Below are positions 32,063-44,571 of a stretch of 64,000 nucleotides of DNA, one piece after another. The DNA is taken from NCBI RefSeq assembly GCF_905171765.1, contig NC_053395.1:188173577-188237576 (forward strand), in the 5' to 3' direction. Every line of letters starts with the position of its first letter. The first letter of the stretch is position 1. Under the pieces are notes generated by a model. That model saw only the letters and a program-made list of their open reading frames with translations. It ran no database searches and had not been told where the DNA came from. The DNA is from Bufo bufo (taxonomy: Eukaryota > Chordata > Amphibia > Anura > Bufonidae). Made by a program: the position numbers and the translations under genes.

Positions 32063-32223
32063 CAGCCCTATATTGCCAGTGCTTAGGTCCCATACTTCCT
32101 GGCTCACTAGCTACAGATGTTTAGAGGGAACATTGTCCTTGGGGCATACCAACATTTCTTTTTCACCCCTAGTGAGTGGGAATACAAGCACTAAAACTAT
32201 GGGGAAAACTGTTTTAATTATGG

Positions 32224-32587
32224 TTAGGCTACTTTCACATCTGCCTTTTGCTTTCTGGTGTTGAGATCCGACAGAGGATCTCAAAACTGGAGCAAAACGC
32301 ATCCGGTTGAATAATACAACTGGCTGCATCCGTTCAGAACGGATCCGGTTATATTATATCGAAAATGAACATGCCCTTGTAATACATAATATTTTAAATC
32401 AATGGGCGCCATCCCCATTTTTTTTGTGTTTGAAAAAAACGCAACCAGTGTACTCTGTTCCGGTTTGTTCAGTTTTGTCACCATTGAAAATGAATAGGGA
32501 CAAAACTGAAGTGTTTTCCTCTGGTTTTGAGATTCTCTGCCAGAGCTCAAAACCGGAAAGGAAAACGCAGATGTGAAAGTAGCCTTA
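32224..32587. mobile_element. Fold-back miniature element (GGCTACTTTCACAT ends)
   Basis: TTAGGCTACTTTCACATCTG at the left and CAGATGTGAAAGTAGCCTTA at the right are exact inverses apart from one inner base. The interior contains CGGATCCGG/GGATC blocks shared with copies at 54769, 56545 and 57194. It is non-coding. Confidence 0.75.
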
Positions 32588-32689
32588 GAGATGTAATTAA
32601 GTATGTAGATTTGTACGGTGCAATCAAAAACACTATTACAATTTGTAGTTCACTAGGTTTTTTATTTTGCCAAACTTACAGAACTTTAA

Positions 32690-33210
32690 AGTGTAACTGT
32701 CATATTTTTTTATTTATTTGCCATTTTATTACAGCTAGGCATGTATACCTGAGTTATTCTGTCAATGATTGTCAAAAGATCTGTAATTACTTTATAATAA
32801 CAGCTTTCATTAATGTCCTCTGTCCCTTTCCACTGCTCCCTTAAAAGACCGTTGCAATGGCTTGTTTGTTTCCAGCTAAAAAGACAGGAAGACGGAGGGG
32901 CGGTCCTCCACACTGCATGCCTGCATTAGGCTTCAGAGTGAGGAGGCGTGTCTCTCAGTAATCCAATCTGATTGGCTGGCAGGGAGCTGCTGGCTACATC
33001 AAGTGTGCATGTGAAGTGAGGGAAAGCAGTTTTGGCCTCAGAGAACTGGCAGAGGAGCCATCTTGAGAAGGTCCTCATATTGTAGAGGTTAAAACAGCCG
33101 TAACTAAGGGAAAACAGTGGTATGTGAAGAGACTAAACATTGCTTTATGCATAATGCTGCAGCAGCAGTAACATATGCTGATTTTTTGATGAAAACATGG
33201 CGGTTACACT
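32690..33210. mobile_element. TTAA-flanked miniature element
   Basis: TTAA at 32686-32689 and 33211-33214. The ends are AGTGTAACTGTCAT and, inverted, AGTGTAACCGCCAT. The 521-bp interior is non-coding, containing GATTGGCTGGCAGGGAG and AT-rich parts. Confidence 0.75.
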
Positions 33211-33214
33211 TTAA

Positions 33215-33668
33215 ATAACTCATCCAGTTATCATGGACATGAGCCATGCTGACTACAATTGCCACCATGCTCTGCTATGACATGGTATTTGCTTTCTTAC
33301 CTATTAAAAAGGATGGCAATGCAATTTCAAATCCAATAGTATTAGCATTGAATAATGAATACTGATAGAAGGCTGACAAGAATGTTACAGATCTTAAAGA
33401 GATATCCCCTAGGTGCGACCTGAGACATGCTGATAAAGAATTATAGTCTGAGATTTGTCAATATTCAGGATCCTCACATATTTGGTGTTATCTGAATGCA
33501 TCAGCGGATGTCTTTTTAGGACTCCCAGTTCTTATACATGAAATGTGCCCTTCTTGGGTCCCCTTTTGGGAACTATACAAAAATAGCACAATAATAGTTC
33601 TGCAGTTATCTAACAACCACTGGCCATGTGGATGGATCCAACAATGAATGCAAAATCACAGAACTAAA
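33215..33668. other. No gene seen
   Basis: No repeats or coding potential recognised. Confidence 0.4.
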
Positions 33669-33903
33669 AGGGTTGTATGGCCTAAGAGCGGATGACCCGA
33701 GTGGTCAAAATGTGTGCCCCATTAAAAAAACACTCCCAGCTTCCGTAGAGATCGCCGTAGATGTCACAGAACCAAGCCATTTCCAGTCCAGCCGGGACCA
33801 GCGCTGGGAAGGTGGAGCTGCAGACAGGTGAGTGTTTTTTTTTTTTTAATGGGGCGCACCTTTCAACCACTAGGGTGCTCAGCTCCTAGGCTGGACAAAC
33901 CCT
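33669..33903. mobile_element. TTAA-type miniature element, left site mutated
   Basis: The right end AGGGTTTGTCCAGCC (inverted) abuts TTAA at 33904-33907. The left end AGGGTTGTATGGCC follows CTAAA, a probable decayed TTAA. The interior holds a GTGTGCCCCATTAAAAAAACACT / AGTGTTTTTTTTTTTTAATGGGGC inverted pair. Confidence 0.6.
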
Positions 33904-33907
33904 TTAA

Positions 33908-34866
33908 AGACTTGGAAGAGAAGTTTTCAGTATTGTATCTTCTTGCCACACACTGAAGCTACAGTGCATGCCAGATGGAGTGGCCCATTAGAGTACCAGA
34001 GGATCCTCCATTGGGCACAGGCTCTGTCACAATAAGGGAACCTAATGGTCCAACAGAACCTATCATGTTTAGGATCACTTATCACTTGGGTCCATGTCAT
34101 ATGGTTTAGTTACAAAATAACATATTAGACCTTATTGATCATATGTCCTGCATGTGCAGTGATAAATTTTTTTTGTTGTAATTAAAAGTGGACATGTTCT
34201 GTATAGATGGAGGGTAGAACCTCAGAATTATTTCCTCTGATAGATTCAGAGAATCCCAGCCCAACGTTGACTACATTAGAGGGACTTAAGGTTTCCACAT
34301 TCCTTCATCAGGTATAAAGAAGTGTTGCTGAAGTGCCTTACTACAACATAAGCAGATAAAGACTTTCTTACGTATTCTAAGAATTCCCGATAGTTTAGTT
34401 TGGGCGCTTTCCAAAAAGCCACAATACCGAAGAATCCCATTAACTAGGCATTGCTATCCCAATATTCTCCTAAATTAAAAAGCTAAGTAAAGAATAAAAA
34501 AGTTAATTTGATCCATGTATTTTGTCAGAAACTAGAAGCAAAAGCTGCAGTTTACATGCTCATATGAGAGGTTCTGGTGGAGAACTGGCTGTGATTAATA
34601 CTACATGATACGCTGACATATGCAGTAAGTGATACGTTAGCAAAAACATATTTAAACTATAAATAGACAGCTAGATACAAATCTTGTAGTAAATGTGTAA
34701 TTTCTTTGCTTGAATTGCACTTGAATTTGCCAATTTTTAGCAGATTTGGCCATCTGCCCACTCCCGAACAAACATCTGTGGAACAGATGAAAAAACTGTG
34801 GTTCAGTAGAGCCAGCAGTTGGTTAGTTAGTCAGGAATTTTCTTATATTTTGAAATCACTTTAGAC
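33908..34866. other. No gene seen
   Basis: AT-rich, single-copy-looking DNA. No repeat ends or convincing frames were found. Confidence 0.4.
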
Positions 34867-34965
34867 CAGGGGTGAACAACCTGCGGCCCGGGGGCCACAT
34901 GCGGTTCTTGATACCATTCTGTGCGACCACCAACCATCTGGTAACAGACATGTACAGTATGTCTA
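34867..34965 (+). mobile_element. hAT-like terminal fragment
   Basis: CAGGGGTGAACAACCTGCGG followed by CCCGGGGGCC resembles common hAT miniature ends. No right end was found before the next element. Confidence 0.4.
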
Positions 34966-35430
34966 TGTTTGTGGCTGCTCAATCGTATTTTTCATGTATT
35001 CTCCCATTGGATGGGAATCCTGAAGGTGTAACTGAACATTAATGGTAAATACTAGTGTTGGGCGAACACCGCATGTGCTCGAGCGCGATGCTCGAGTCTC
35101 CTCCCCGCATGTTTGTTGCCTGCTACGCAGCCAATAAACGTGCAGGGAGGTACTGCCACTCACTGTAATGCCGTAGCCATGTTGGTTACTGGCATTACAG
35201 TGATTGGCTGGCCGAAACGCGTCATCGGGTGCTATATAGCACCCGATGACACGTGGTTCAGCTCAGTCTTAGTCAGGGCGAGCTGCAGCAGAAGGGACAG
35301 ATAGTGTAGGGACAGGAATAGTTTTTTTTTAGGCAGGGTTTACTGGTGAAAGGTGTTAGGGACCCAAAAGTCTTTTTAAGGACTATTGCTTTATCTGGCT
35401 GCAATATATATTATTAGCGCAACCTGCACT

Positions 35431-35620
35431 AAATTGCGTGCAATTGTTTGGCCGCTGCTGACAGTGACACAACCTCTGCTACATATGTTGTGTTACATTT
35501 GCGCATCCTAAATATCTGTGACATTCAACGCAATTGTTTGGCCGCTGCTAACAGCGACATTACCTGCGCTACATCTCCTGTATAATGTTATTGCATCCTA
35601 AATATCTGTGACATTCAGTG
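35431..35620 (+). repeat. 90-bp tandem duplication in hAT 5' region
   Basis: GCAATTGTTTGGCCGCTGCT recurs at 35440 and 35530. Each copy continues ACAGNGACA...CTGCTACAT and ATCCTAAATATCTGTGACAT. The arrangement parallels the tandem array upstream of the minus-strand hAT at 8731-11415, though the sequences differ. Confidence 0.75.
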
Positions 35621-35698
35621 TAATTTATTTGCGCATACACTTACAAAACCTGCGCTACTGTACGTGTGACTTACTTGCAAGCATATATAGCATTTAAT

Positions 35699-38600
35699 AT
35701 GCTCAAGGCGAGCAGTAAAGGACGGGGAAGTGGCCGTGCTGCTGATGGTGCACGCAAAGGCCGTGGCCCTGGGTGCGGGGAAACTGTGCCTGGTGCCAGA
35801 GCACAAGAAACACACTCATTAACGATACCTAGCTTCATGTCCCAGTTTGCAGGGCGGGGCAGGACACCACTCTCGAAGTCACACCAGTGCGACCAGGTGG
35901 TCGGTTGGATTGCAGCAGATAATGCTACCAGTCGGTTAAGCACCACCCTGTCTTCCACAAAGTCCAGTCTCAGTAGCCAAAAGTCTGATCAACAGAATCC
36001 TCACCCTGATCCTCCCACCATGGAGAGTCTTGGAAAACAAGTGATCCCACACTTGGATATTCCGAGGAGCTCTTTTCATCGCTATTCCTTGATTTGGGCC
36101 TCTCGCCAATCCCGCTTGAAGAGGGACATGAGGAGATCCTGTGCACTGATTCCCAAACTCTTGAGCATCCACAGTCAGAAGAAGATGATGGTGGGGAATG
36201 GCAATTAGTGTTTCACGAGGTGGATGATGAGGATGAGACACAGTTGTCAATATGTGAGGTTCTTGTTAGGTTAACAAGTCAGGAGGATGACCAGAGTGAG
36301 GAAGTGGAAGAGGAGGTGGTGGACGATGAAATCACTGACCCAACCTGGGAAGGTGGCAAGCCGAGCGAGGACAACAGTACAGAGGGGGAGGGATCCGCAG
36401 CACCGCAACAGGCTGGAAGAGGCAGTGGGGTGGCAAAATGGAGAAGGCGGGCCACACCAAACAGTCCCGCAACTGTTCCCTGGAGCACCCCCTTGCGACA
36501 ATCTCCCTTGCCAAGGGGTAGGTGTTCCGTACAAAAATGAGCAGGGGCGTGAACACTAGCAACCTCACCACCACCACCACTACCCTGATCCGCCACATGG
36601 CATCAAAGCACCCTAATAGGTGGGCCGAACACCTGGGTCAACAATCAGTGTCTGCGGGTCACACCACTGCCACCTCTTCCCCTGTATTACGTGTTGGTCA
36701 ATCCCCTGTCCAAGACGCAGGCCCGGCTGCCTCTCGGCCTGCACCTGGACCTTCGCAAGCACCATCAGTTAGCACATGCACTTCTGTGTCCCAGCGCAGC
36801 GTTCAGATGTTCATACCCAAGGCCTTTGAACGAAAGCGCAAATACCAAGCCACCCACAGGCCATAGCACTAAATGCGCACCTTTCCAAATTGCTGGCCCT
36901 GGAAATGTTGCCATTTAGGCTTGTGGACACTGAGGCTTTCCGCAGCCTCATGGCGGCGGCTGTCCCTCGTTACTCAGTCCCCAGCCGCCACTATTTTTCA
37001 CAGTGTGCCGTCCCCGCCTTACACCAGCATGTGTCCCGTAACATCACCCGTGCCCTGACCAACGCAGTTATTGGGAAGGTCCACCTAACGACTGACACAT
37101 GGACAAGTGCTTTTGGCCAGGGACGCTACACTGACGGCACACTGGGTGAACGTTGTGGAGGCCGTGAGCGAGTCATACCCTGGGATGGCACAGGTGCTAC
37201 CGACGCCAAGGATTGCGGGCCCTACTTCCATTAGGATTTCCGTCACCACCTACATTAGTGGCTGCAACCCCCCCTTCTCCTCCTTCACTTCCACCTCTGA
37301 ATTCTCATCTTGCAGCACCAGTCAGCCATCAGTCAGTAGCTGGAAGCAGTGTAGCACTGCAGTGGGGAAGTGAAAACAGGCCGTGCTGAAACAAATTTGC
37401 TTAGGTGACAAACAGCACACCGCCGCAGAGCTGTGGCAGGGTATAAGGGACCAGACTGAACTGTGGCTCTCGCCACCATGCCTAGCCCACGTGTTCAACT
37501 TAGTAGTTCAGCGGTTTCTCAAAACCTACCCCAATTTGCCTGAGCTACTGGTGAAGGTGCGCCACATGTGTGCCCATTTCCAAAAGTCATCTACAGCTGC
37601 CGCCGGTCTGGCAACGCTGCAGCAGCGCTTGTAATTGCCAGCTCACCGACTGTTGTGTGACATGAGCACGCACTGGAACTCCACGTTCCACATGTTGGCC
37701 AGGCTTTGTGAGCAGCAGTGGGCAGTAGTGGAATACCAGCTGCAACATGGTCGTCGCCTTTCCAGTCAGCTTCTGCTCTTCACAAGTGACGAGTGGGTAT
37801 GAATGTCTGACCTCTGTGAGGTTTTACGCAACTTTGAGGAATCAACACAGATGGTGAGCGGTGATGCCGCTATTATCAGCGTAACCATCCCACTTCTGTG
37901 TCTACTAAAACGCTCGCTGCTCACAATGAAGGCGGATGCTTTGCATGTGGAAGAGGTAGAAATGGGGGAAGACAGTACACAGGGTGATAGCCAGACCACC
38001 CTTAGTTCGTCTTCTCAGCGCAAATTGGATGATGACGATGAGGAGGAGACAGTTGCCTCCGCTACAGAGGGTAGTACCCATAGCAGGTTTATTCCATCTG
38101 TTCAGCGTAGATGGGCCAAAGAGGAGGAAGAGGATGAGGTGATTGAGAGTCATCCTCCTGATGAGGACAGCAAAGTCTTGTCTGTTGGGACTCTGGCACA
38201 CATGGCTGACTTTATGTTAGGCTGGCTTTCCCGTGACCCTCACGTTGTACGCATTTTGGCCAACACCGATTACTGGTTGTTCACCCTTCTCGACCACCGC
38301 TACAAAGAGAACTTCTCATCTCTCATTCCTGTGGTGGAGAGGACGAGCAAAATGGTGCAATACCAGAAGGTCCTTGTGGAAAAATTGCTCCAAACATTTC
38401 CAGCTGTCAACGATGGCGGCAGAGTACGTAGTTCCTTGGGCAACCGAGGAGGGGAGACGAGGGGAACATACAGCAGTTCCAACAGAGGCAGGGCAACACT
38501 CTCCAAGGCCTGGGACAGTTTCATGACACCCCACCAGCACCCTCACCCTGATGCGCGGCCTAGTGTCACAAGGAGGGAAAGGTTTTGGAAGATGGTGAAG

Positions 38601-38888
38601 GAGTATATAGCAGTCCGTGTCAGCATCCTCATTGATCCCTCTGTGCCTTACAACTATTGGGTGTCTAAGCTGGACACGTGGCACGAATTTGCGCTCTACG
38701 CCTTGGAGGTGCTGGCCTGCCCTGCCGCCAGCGTTTTGTCAGAGCGGGTATTTAGTGCTGCTGGGGTCATAATAACTGATAAGCGCATCCGCCTGTCAAC
38801 TGAAAATGCTGACAGGTTGACTCTTATCAAAATGAACAAGGCCTGGATTGCCCCTGACTGCTCTACTCCACCAGAGGAAAGCGGATGA
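35699..38888 (+). pseudogene. hAT transposase, BED-type, full span but broken
   Basis: The likely start is the ATG at 35699 (MLKASSKGRGSGRAADG). A basic then acidic N-terminus (SEEVEEEVVDDEITDPTWEG) leads to the second half of a BED finger (LIRHMASKHPNRW). Then come a linker, the catalytic Asp block LTTDTWTS (about 37090), CLAHVFNLVV (about 37490), the W-containing MSTHWNSTFHML region in shifted frames, FTLLDHRYKENF, and the C-terminal dimerisation block PAASVLSERVFSAAGV...RLTLIKMNKAW (to 38888). At least five frameshifts or stops separate the pieces, including near 36200, 36540, 36866, 37234 and 37634. Only the last 361 codons remain open. It is a dead copy of a cut-and-paste transposase. 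Unlike the copy at 8731-11415 it keeps the dimerisation domain. Confidence 0.85.
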
Positions 38889-39135
38889 ACATAAAGGCAC
38901 TTTAAATGTGGCTTTTATGGTGTATTGAATACACTGTGTTCCCATGCACCCCTTCCACCACAAAAAATGATATATGGTTCAATCTTCCTATTCTCGTCCT
39001 CCTCCTCCATCATATTAACATGCTTATTAGGTTGCCCTCACTCCTAATGTTTTAGAGAGTCAGCTCAGCACCAGACATTCACCCCTAATGTTTCAGAGGG
39101 TCACCAGCAGGCACTCGCCCCTAATGTTTTAGAGC

Positions 39136-40135
39136 AGCGGTCCCCAACCACCGGGCCGCGGCCCAGGACCGGGCCCTGGAAGATTGTTTGCCGGGCCGCG
39201 GCAATACAGAGGAGGGGCGACGCCAGGACAGGGGCGGGCAGGGGGGAGGGCCCGCTGCCCCGCAAGTGCTTTTTTTCAGTGCGGCGGCCGGGCCCTCCTT
39301 ATATTTTGAGTGCGCCTGCACTGCGCTTCATAACCTGTTATAATCCCGCGAGACCCGTGACCTCCTGCGGCGGGTCTCGCGTCACGGGATCACTGCTGGA
39401 ATGACACGGCGGTGCGCCGCAGGCAGAGCCACGGGATTGCGCACTGAACTGAAGCCAGCCACAGCCTGCAAGTACGGGGGGCAGATGATGATCAGTGGCA
39501 CTAATGTTTGAATTCAGAAAGTTGTGAGCCCACACCGGCCATATGAGGGCAGGGCAGGGACAGCAAATAATGAGGGGCAAAAACTGAAATATATAGAGAG
39601 TGGGGGCAAAATGAAAAGGAAATATATAGAGAATGGGGGCAAAATGAAATATAGGTAGAGAGGGGGCCTCTGACAAAACATTGGCAATTATAACTGGGTT
39701 ATTATTGCCAAAGTTTTGTCAGTGGCCCCTCTCTACCTATATTTCATTTAGCCCCCATTCTCTATATATTTCCTTTTCATTTTGCCCCCTCATTATTTGC
39801 TGCCCCTGCCCTAATATCAGATCACATTATAATAACCGGCACTAATGTCTGAAATCAGAAAGGGGGGCCCACGCCGGCCATATGAGGGCAGGGGTAGCAA
39901 ATAATGAGGGGGCAAAATGAAAATGAAATATATACAGAGAGGGGCAAAAAATGAAATATATAGGAGTGGGGGCAAAATGAAATATAGTGAGAAAGGGGGC
40001 GACTGACAAAACTTTGGCAATAATAACCACGTCGGCCACATGAGGGGCACGGTGGTGCTCATGCTTATTATTGCCACAGGGGGGCCCAAATTCAAAGGTT
40101 GCCCTGGGGCCCATAGAATTCTAGTTACGCCACTG
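39136..40135. mobile_element. hAT-like remnants with an internal palindrome
   Basis: The left end CAGCGGTCCCCAACCACCGG and right end (inverted) CAGTGGCGTAACTAGAATTC are both hAT-like but do not match each other, so at least two elements are present. Between them an imperfect palindrome (about 39566-39830) pairs GGGGGCAAAATGAAATATAG with its inverse, and a further diverged copy follows to 40000. Confidence 0.5.
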
Positions 40136-40780
40136 CACCAGACGCATCCGCATATCACACACAGCGTGCGGCTGTACAGCGGGTTGGAAGGAGAGTGTTC
40201 CTTCCTTCCAACTGTGATGCTGGCCAGCCACTGCCACCAATATGAAAGCTGAAAAGGGCTAGTGAGGGAGGGATTGGTTAGGTCTCATTGCCCCACCAAT
40301 GGAAAGGAACATGAAGGTGGGGGGGGGGGGGTTGTCGGCATCCAGATAGTATCTGAGGGAGTGAGTGGGAGAATGACCTGCAGTTCCTTTTCCATGTCAC
40401 CTTGAAAATATCAGCAGTGCAGCAGAGACCCTAGTCAGTTTTGAGTCACATTTAAATAAATGTAATAGTTATCTATTTTAACATGAACCTTGTGTTTTGT
40501 TATGCGCATGAATCAGTCAGCGCCGACCAGCACACACTAAGCCCCGCCCACTCCCTAAGCCCCGCCCAAGACCTAGAAATATTGAGTGGACGGAGCCTCT
40601 AGGTGCTGAAAAGACGCCCCCATAGCACCTAGAGGCTCATTAGCATACCAATAAAACTATGTTTTTTAGGGTAACCGCTGCACAGAAAGGGATTACAATA
40701 GCATGGTTAGGTAGAGCAGACACTAGCAGATCGCTAGTGTCTGACAGCTAATTAGGTCAAAATGTGGTGGTAGAAACCCT
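40136..40780. other. No gene; ends in an orphan TTAA-type terminus
   Basis: It holds a G13 run (40321), two AAGCCCCGCCCA copies (40543, 40556), a GCACCTAGAGGCTC inverse pair (40595 and 40627), and a right end (inverse AGGGTTTCTACCACC) that abuts the TTAA at 40781. Confidence 0.5.
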
Positions 40781-40784
40781 TTAA

Positions 40785-41951
40785 CCCTTAAAGGACCTTG
40801 CGATTTTCAGTTTTTGCGTTTTCATTTTTCACTCCCCGCCTTGCCAGAGCAATAACTTTTTTATTTTTCAGTTCACATAGCCTTAAGAGGGCTTGTTTAA
40901 TGCGGTACAAGTTGTAATTTCTAATGGCACTATTTAATGTTGCATATGATGTAGTGGGGAGTTGGAAAAAAATTCCAAATGGGGTAGAATTGAAAAGAAA
41001 ACGCAGGTTTTATGAGGGAGGTTTACGACGTTCCCTATGCGGTCAAATTGACCTGTTACTTTCACTTGTATAGTTTTTCTTGTGTTTTAAGACAGAAAAA
41101 AAAATTTAAACTTGAAAAAAAATTTTTTTTCTTTTTAGCACCATATTCTGACCCCTATAACTTTTTTGTAGTTACAGTATGTGTACGGAGCTCTGTGAGG
41201 GCTCATTTTTTGTGAGGCGATCTGTACTTTTCAGTGACACCATTTTGACTGTGTGTGTGACTATTTGGTCACTATTTATTACATTAATTTTTTTTTGTTG
41301 CGGGGGGAATGACAAAAAATGGCTAATTGGCCATTTTACATTTTTTTGTCCATTACGCCATTCACCGTATGGGATAAACATTGTTATATTTTAATAGTAC
41401 AGGCATTTTTAGATGCAGCGATGCCCATTATTATTTTTTTGTATTGTTCATTTTGATTTTAGGGAAAGGGGGTAACTTGAACGTTTATATTTTTATTGTT
41501 TAAAAAAGTTGCTATTTTTTCAACTTTTTTTTTCTCTTTTTTAAAGTCACTCTGGGTGACTATAACTGGCAATCATTAGACTGCTCTTTGTGTTCTGTGA
41601 GGGCTATATATCCATCACAGAACACACCATTTACTATATACCAATTCAGTACTGCCACCTGCTTGCTTGTATTGGTATACACCAGTGATGGGTATCGGAG
41701 CCTGCTTGAGGCTCTGAGCCATCTCTAGGATAGTACAGCTTCCCTGGTCTCAGCTGGGGAAAGCTGTTAGGGGCATGGCATCTAAGGGGTTAAATGTCAG
41801 CCTTATGGCTGATCACATGCATCTGCCCCGGGCCTCTGTTGGTTGAAACAGCAGAAACCCAGCAGCTATGGCGCCTGCTGCACGCAAGAGCAGGCACCAT
41901 CTTTAAAGTGCCGACTTCCGCTATACATGTATGGCAGAAGTTACAAAGGGG
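40785..41951. mobile_element. TTAA-flanked piggyBac-like non-autonomous element
   Basis: TTAA at 40781-40784 and 41952-41955. The left end is CCCTTAAAGGACCTTGCGAT and the right, inverted, CCCCTTTGTAACTTCTG. The 1167-bp AT-rich interior shows no real coding frame. The AAGGACC subterminal word is shared with the element at 60554. Confidence 0.72.
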
Positions 41952-41955
41952 TTAA

Positions 41956-42194
41956 AGGAAACCTGTCACCACAAAGTGCAATTCAATCTGCAGGCAGCAT
42001 GGCATAGAACAGGAGGAGCTGTGCGGATTGGTTTTGTGGGAAAATATTCATTAAAACTTGTATTTTGGAGCAGAAGTTGAAATTAATAAAATATTAGTTT
42101 TACAGAATTTTTTCCCACTAAACTATATATCAATCTGCTCCTCCTGATCTATAACATGTTGCCTACAGATTACACTGCATTTTCATGGTGACAT
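41956..42194. mobile_element. Palindromic miniature element abutting the previous one
   Basis: AGGAAACCTGTCACCACAAA at the left pairs with the GGTGACATG region at the right. GAACAGGAGGAGC pairs with GCTCCTCCTGATC, and TTGTGGGAAAA with TTTTTCCCAC. The left flank is the TTAA at 41952-41955. Confidence 0.68.
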
Positions 42195-43439
42195 GCTATA
42201 TATATGTGGTTCAAAAACTTCCACTGGCCAGCTGTGAGGACTCAGGCGGCCCCCTGGGCATCTGCCCACCGGGAAATTTCCCTGTAAGGTTTATGGCCAA
42301 TCCGCCCCTGCATGCCATCCATTGATCAAACAAGCCATTTGATCCTGCATGAGAAATATACTTCTAGTAGTTGGGGCATACTTTCCATCAGATTTGAGAA
42401 CCATGACTGTCTTGGGCTAAGATAAATGATCCTCAAGTGTGGTATTTCTTTATTTACATGAACACATTATGAGTATAATATTTTTCCCCTTTTTGATGTG
42501 TCCCTTCCCCTCTATATAATGGGCAGATGGGTTTTTTGGGGCCTTGTGGTGGGCTTGGTTGTAGGATAAAAACTTCCAGTGTATTACAAAAGAGTCAGAG
42601 TAGATGAGAATTTACCAAATCACATCCAAATGCTGTGGAAAAAATATGCATATAATCGGAGTAAAATGATATGAAACATGGATTTTTAATTTGCAGCATG
42701 TCAATTTCTGTTGCAGATTTTCACTTCAAATGGGGGTGCTGCGACTTCAAGAAGGTGGCTCCCCGGGGAAAGATGATACCGGCTGGTCTGACTCTATACC
42801 TAGAAGTCATTTCAGCCACCGGATGCATCTACAATAATAAACTGGGTAGTTTGTTAAATAAGCGACCCAGTTTTTAATATGAAGATAGACTGGCTGAGAT
42901 GCTGAACACTGCCAATCTGTACGATGTGCTGTGTCATTTGTACAAGGGGTGGAGGACTAGGGGCCAACCTAGGTCAAGGGCCCACTGGGGATTTACCTGT
43001 ACCCCCGTGGGCCAGTCCAAGCCTAAGTAAAATCCAAGGCAAATCCTCATATAACTCATGTGGATTTTGTTATGAATTCAACATGGATTTTTTTCCATTC
43101 AACTTACAGTACATCTCATTTGGATGTTTCCTAGGGGTGGAGAAACAAGAAATGATGACATCACAAACATTCTCAGATTAATATTTCAGAGTGAAACTTG
43201 ACACTTGCCTTACAACCACCCATATCGGCACTGTGGTTAGCATAAGTCTGCAATACTCTCAGCGTGGAAGTCAAATTGTGGCCAGTGCGTATGACCATAG
43301 CTCAGGCAGCTTATGACTAGCCAGACAGATGAGATGGTGAGCCACATGTGACTCCCAATCCACTGGTTAGAGACTCCAGCTCTAGAGAAATGGAGACGCA
43401 GTTGGCCTTACGGTGTGAAACCTGTGCAGCTGAACAAGG
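42195..43439. other. No gene; two small hAT-like fragments
   Basis: 42233-42310 ends GGCCAATCCGCCCCTG (inverse CAGGGGCGGATTGGCC), a hAT-like terminus. 42941-43024 carries GGGGCC...GGGCCAGTCCAAGCC, related to the miniature element at 17771. The rest is unremarkable. Confidence 0.45.
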
Positions 43440-43853
43440 CACATCGCTCCTTAAATGTCCATGGTATCATGCATTCTTCCTCTGCCCCAAGGTATTATCT
43501 CTCCTTCCTCAACCTCCCCTTTCCCCCTTGTATATTTTCTCTCCTCCATTATCATGCTCCCACTCCAGTGTTTTGCCCCAGCATCATTTCTCTCCCACCC
43601 TGTTGTTGTCAAGAAGGGAACTTTCAGGTCTTTATCCTATCCAATTGTAACATTTGCTGTGTTGAATTTACAGCAGGAGCTGTCAGCAGTTCACATGGAT
43701 GGCACTTCCAGCTGCTTGTGGAATGAAACATGACTCCTCTCTCTGGTTATAAAGCACGGTAGCTGTGAGTGCCGTCGGCAAGAGCTGCTGACAGCTCCTG
43801 CAATAAATATAACACAGCAATTGTAACAAGAGAATAGAATAATGACTTGGGTA

Positions 43854-44175
43854 AGGGCTCATGCATACGACCGTTGTTGTTTTGCGGTCCGCAAATTGGT
43901 GATCTGCAAAACACCGGCCGTGTGCATTCCACGTTTTGCGGAATGGAACGGCCAGCCCCTAATAGAACAGTCCAATCTTTGTCTGTAACGCGGACAATAA
44001 TAGGACATGTTCTATTTTTTTGCGGAACAGCCAAATGGACATACCGACACGGAATGAACGTGAAGTCATTTCCGTTTTTATTGTGTCCCCATTGAAGTGA
44101 ATGGTTCCGCATACGGGCTGCCAAAAAACCCGGAATGGACACAGACAAAAAATACGTTTCTTTTGCATGAGCCCT
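43854..44175. mobile_element. Nested miniature element (AGGGCTCATGCA ends)
   Basis: AGGGCTCATGCATACGAC and TTTTGCATGAGCCCT are inverses over the outer 12 bases. The interior has GCGGTCCGC, AATGGAACGGCC and TTCACTTCAATGGG-type blocks (inverted) shared with 28560-28840. Confidence 0.68.
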
Positions 44176-44245
44176 AGGAGTTCCCTTCTGGACAACAACA
44201 GGCAGGGAAAGAAAGATACTGGGGCAAAACATGAGTGGAGCATAA

Positions 44246-44571
44246 TAAGGCTGCATTCACAGAACCGTATTTTTGGTCCGCATCCAATCCGCATTTTTTG
44301 CAGATAAGATGCAGAACCATTCACTTCAATAGGTCCGCAAAAAATGCGGACAGCACACCGTGTGCTGTCCACATATGTATGTCCGTTCCATAGTCCCGCA
44401 AAAAATAAATAACATGTCCTATTGTTGTCTGTTTTGCAAACAGGGATAGGCATTGTTACAATGGATCTGCAAAAAAGCGGATTCAACACGGATGTCACAC
44501 GGCATCTGTATCTTTGCGGATCCGCGTTTTGAGGACTGCAAAATACATACAGTCATGTGAATGCACCCTTA
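44246..44571. mobile_element. Nested miniature element (GGCTGCATTCACA ends)
   Basis: TAAGGCTGCATTCACAGAAC and CATGTGAATGCACCCTTA are inverse ends. The interior has CATTCACTTCAATAGG and CCGCAAAAAATGCGG blocks. It belongs to the same broad family as the copy just upstream. Confidence 0.68.

Larger units (their letters stand above)
35053..39135 (+). mobile_element. Second hAT element, autonomous type, decayed
   Basis: The left end TAGTGTTGGGCGAACACC is followed by CTCGAGCGCGATGCTCGAG and CATCGGGTGCTATATAGCACCCGATG palindromes, a 90-bp direct repeat, then a broken transposase. The right terminus was not recognised before another hAT-like end at 39136, so the boundary is provisional. Confidence 0.65.

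Noticed and set aside
35699..38888. Considered as a host ZBED-type gene with introns
   Set aside because: Frame changes do not coincide with GT/AG boundaries, and the coding pieces are contiguous at DNA level. It reads as one mutated transposase.
39136..40135. Treated as one hAT element from CAGCGGTCCCC to GTTACGCCACTG
   Set aside because: The two tips do not match each other, and flanking octamers TTTTAGAG and CACCAGAC differ. An identical CACCAGAC at 39069 is not next to a hAT tip.
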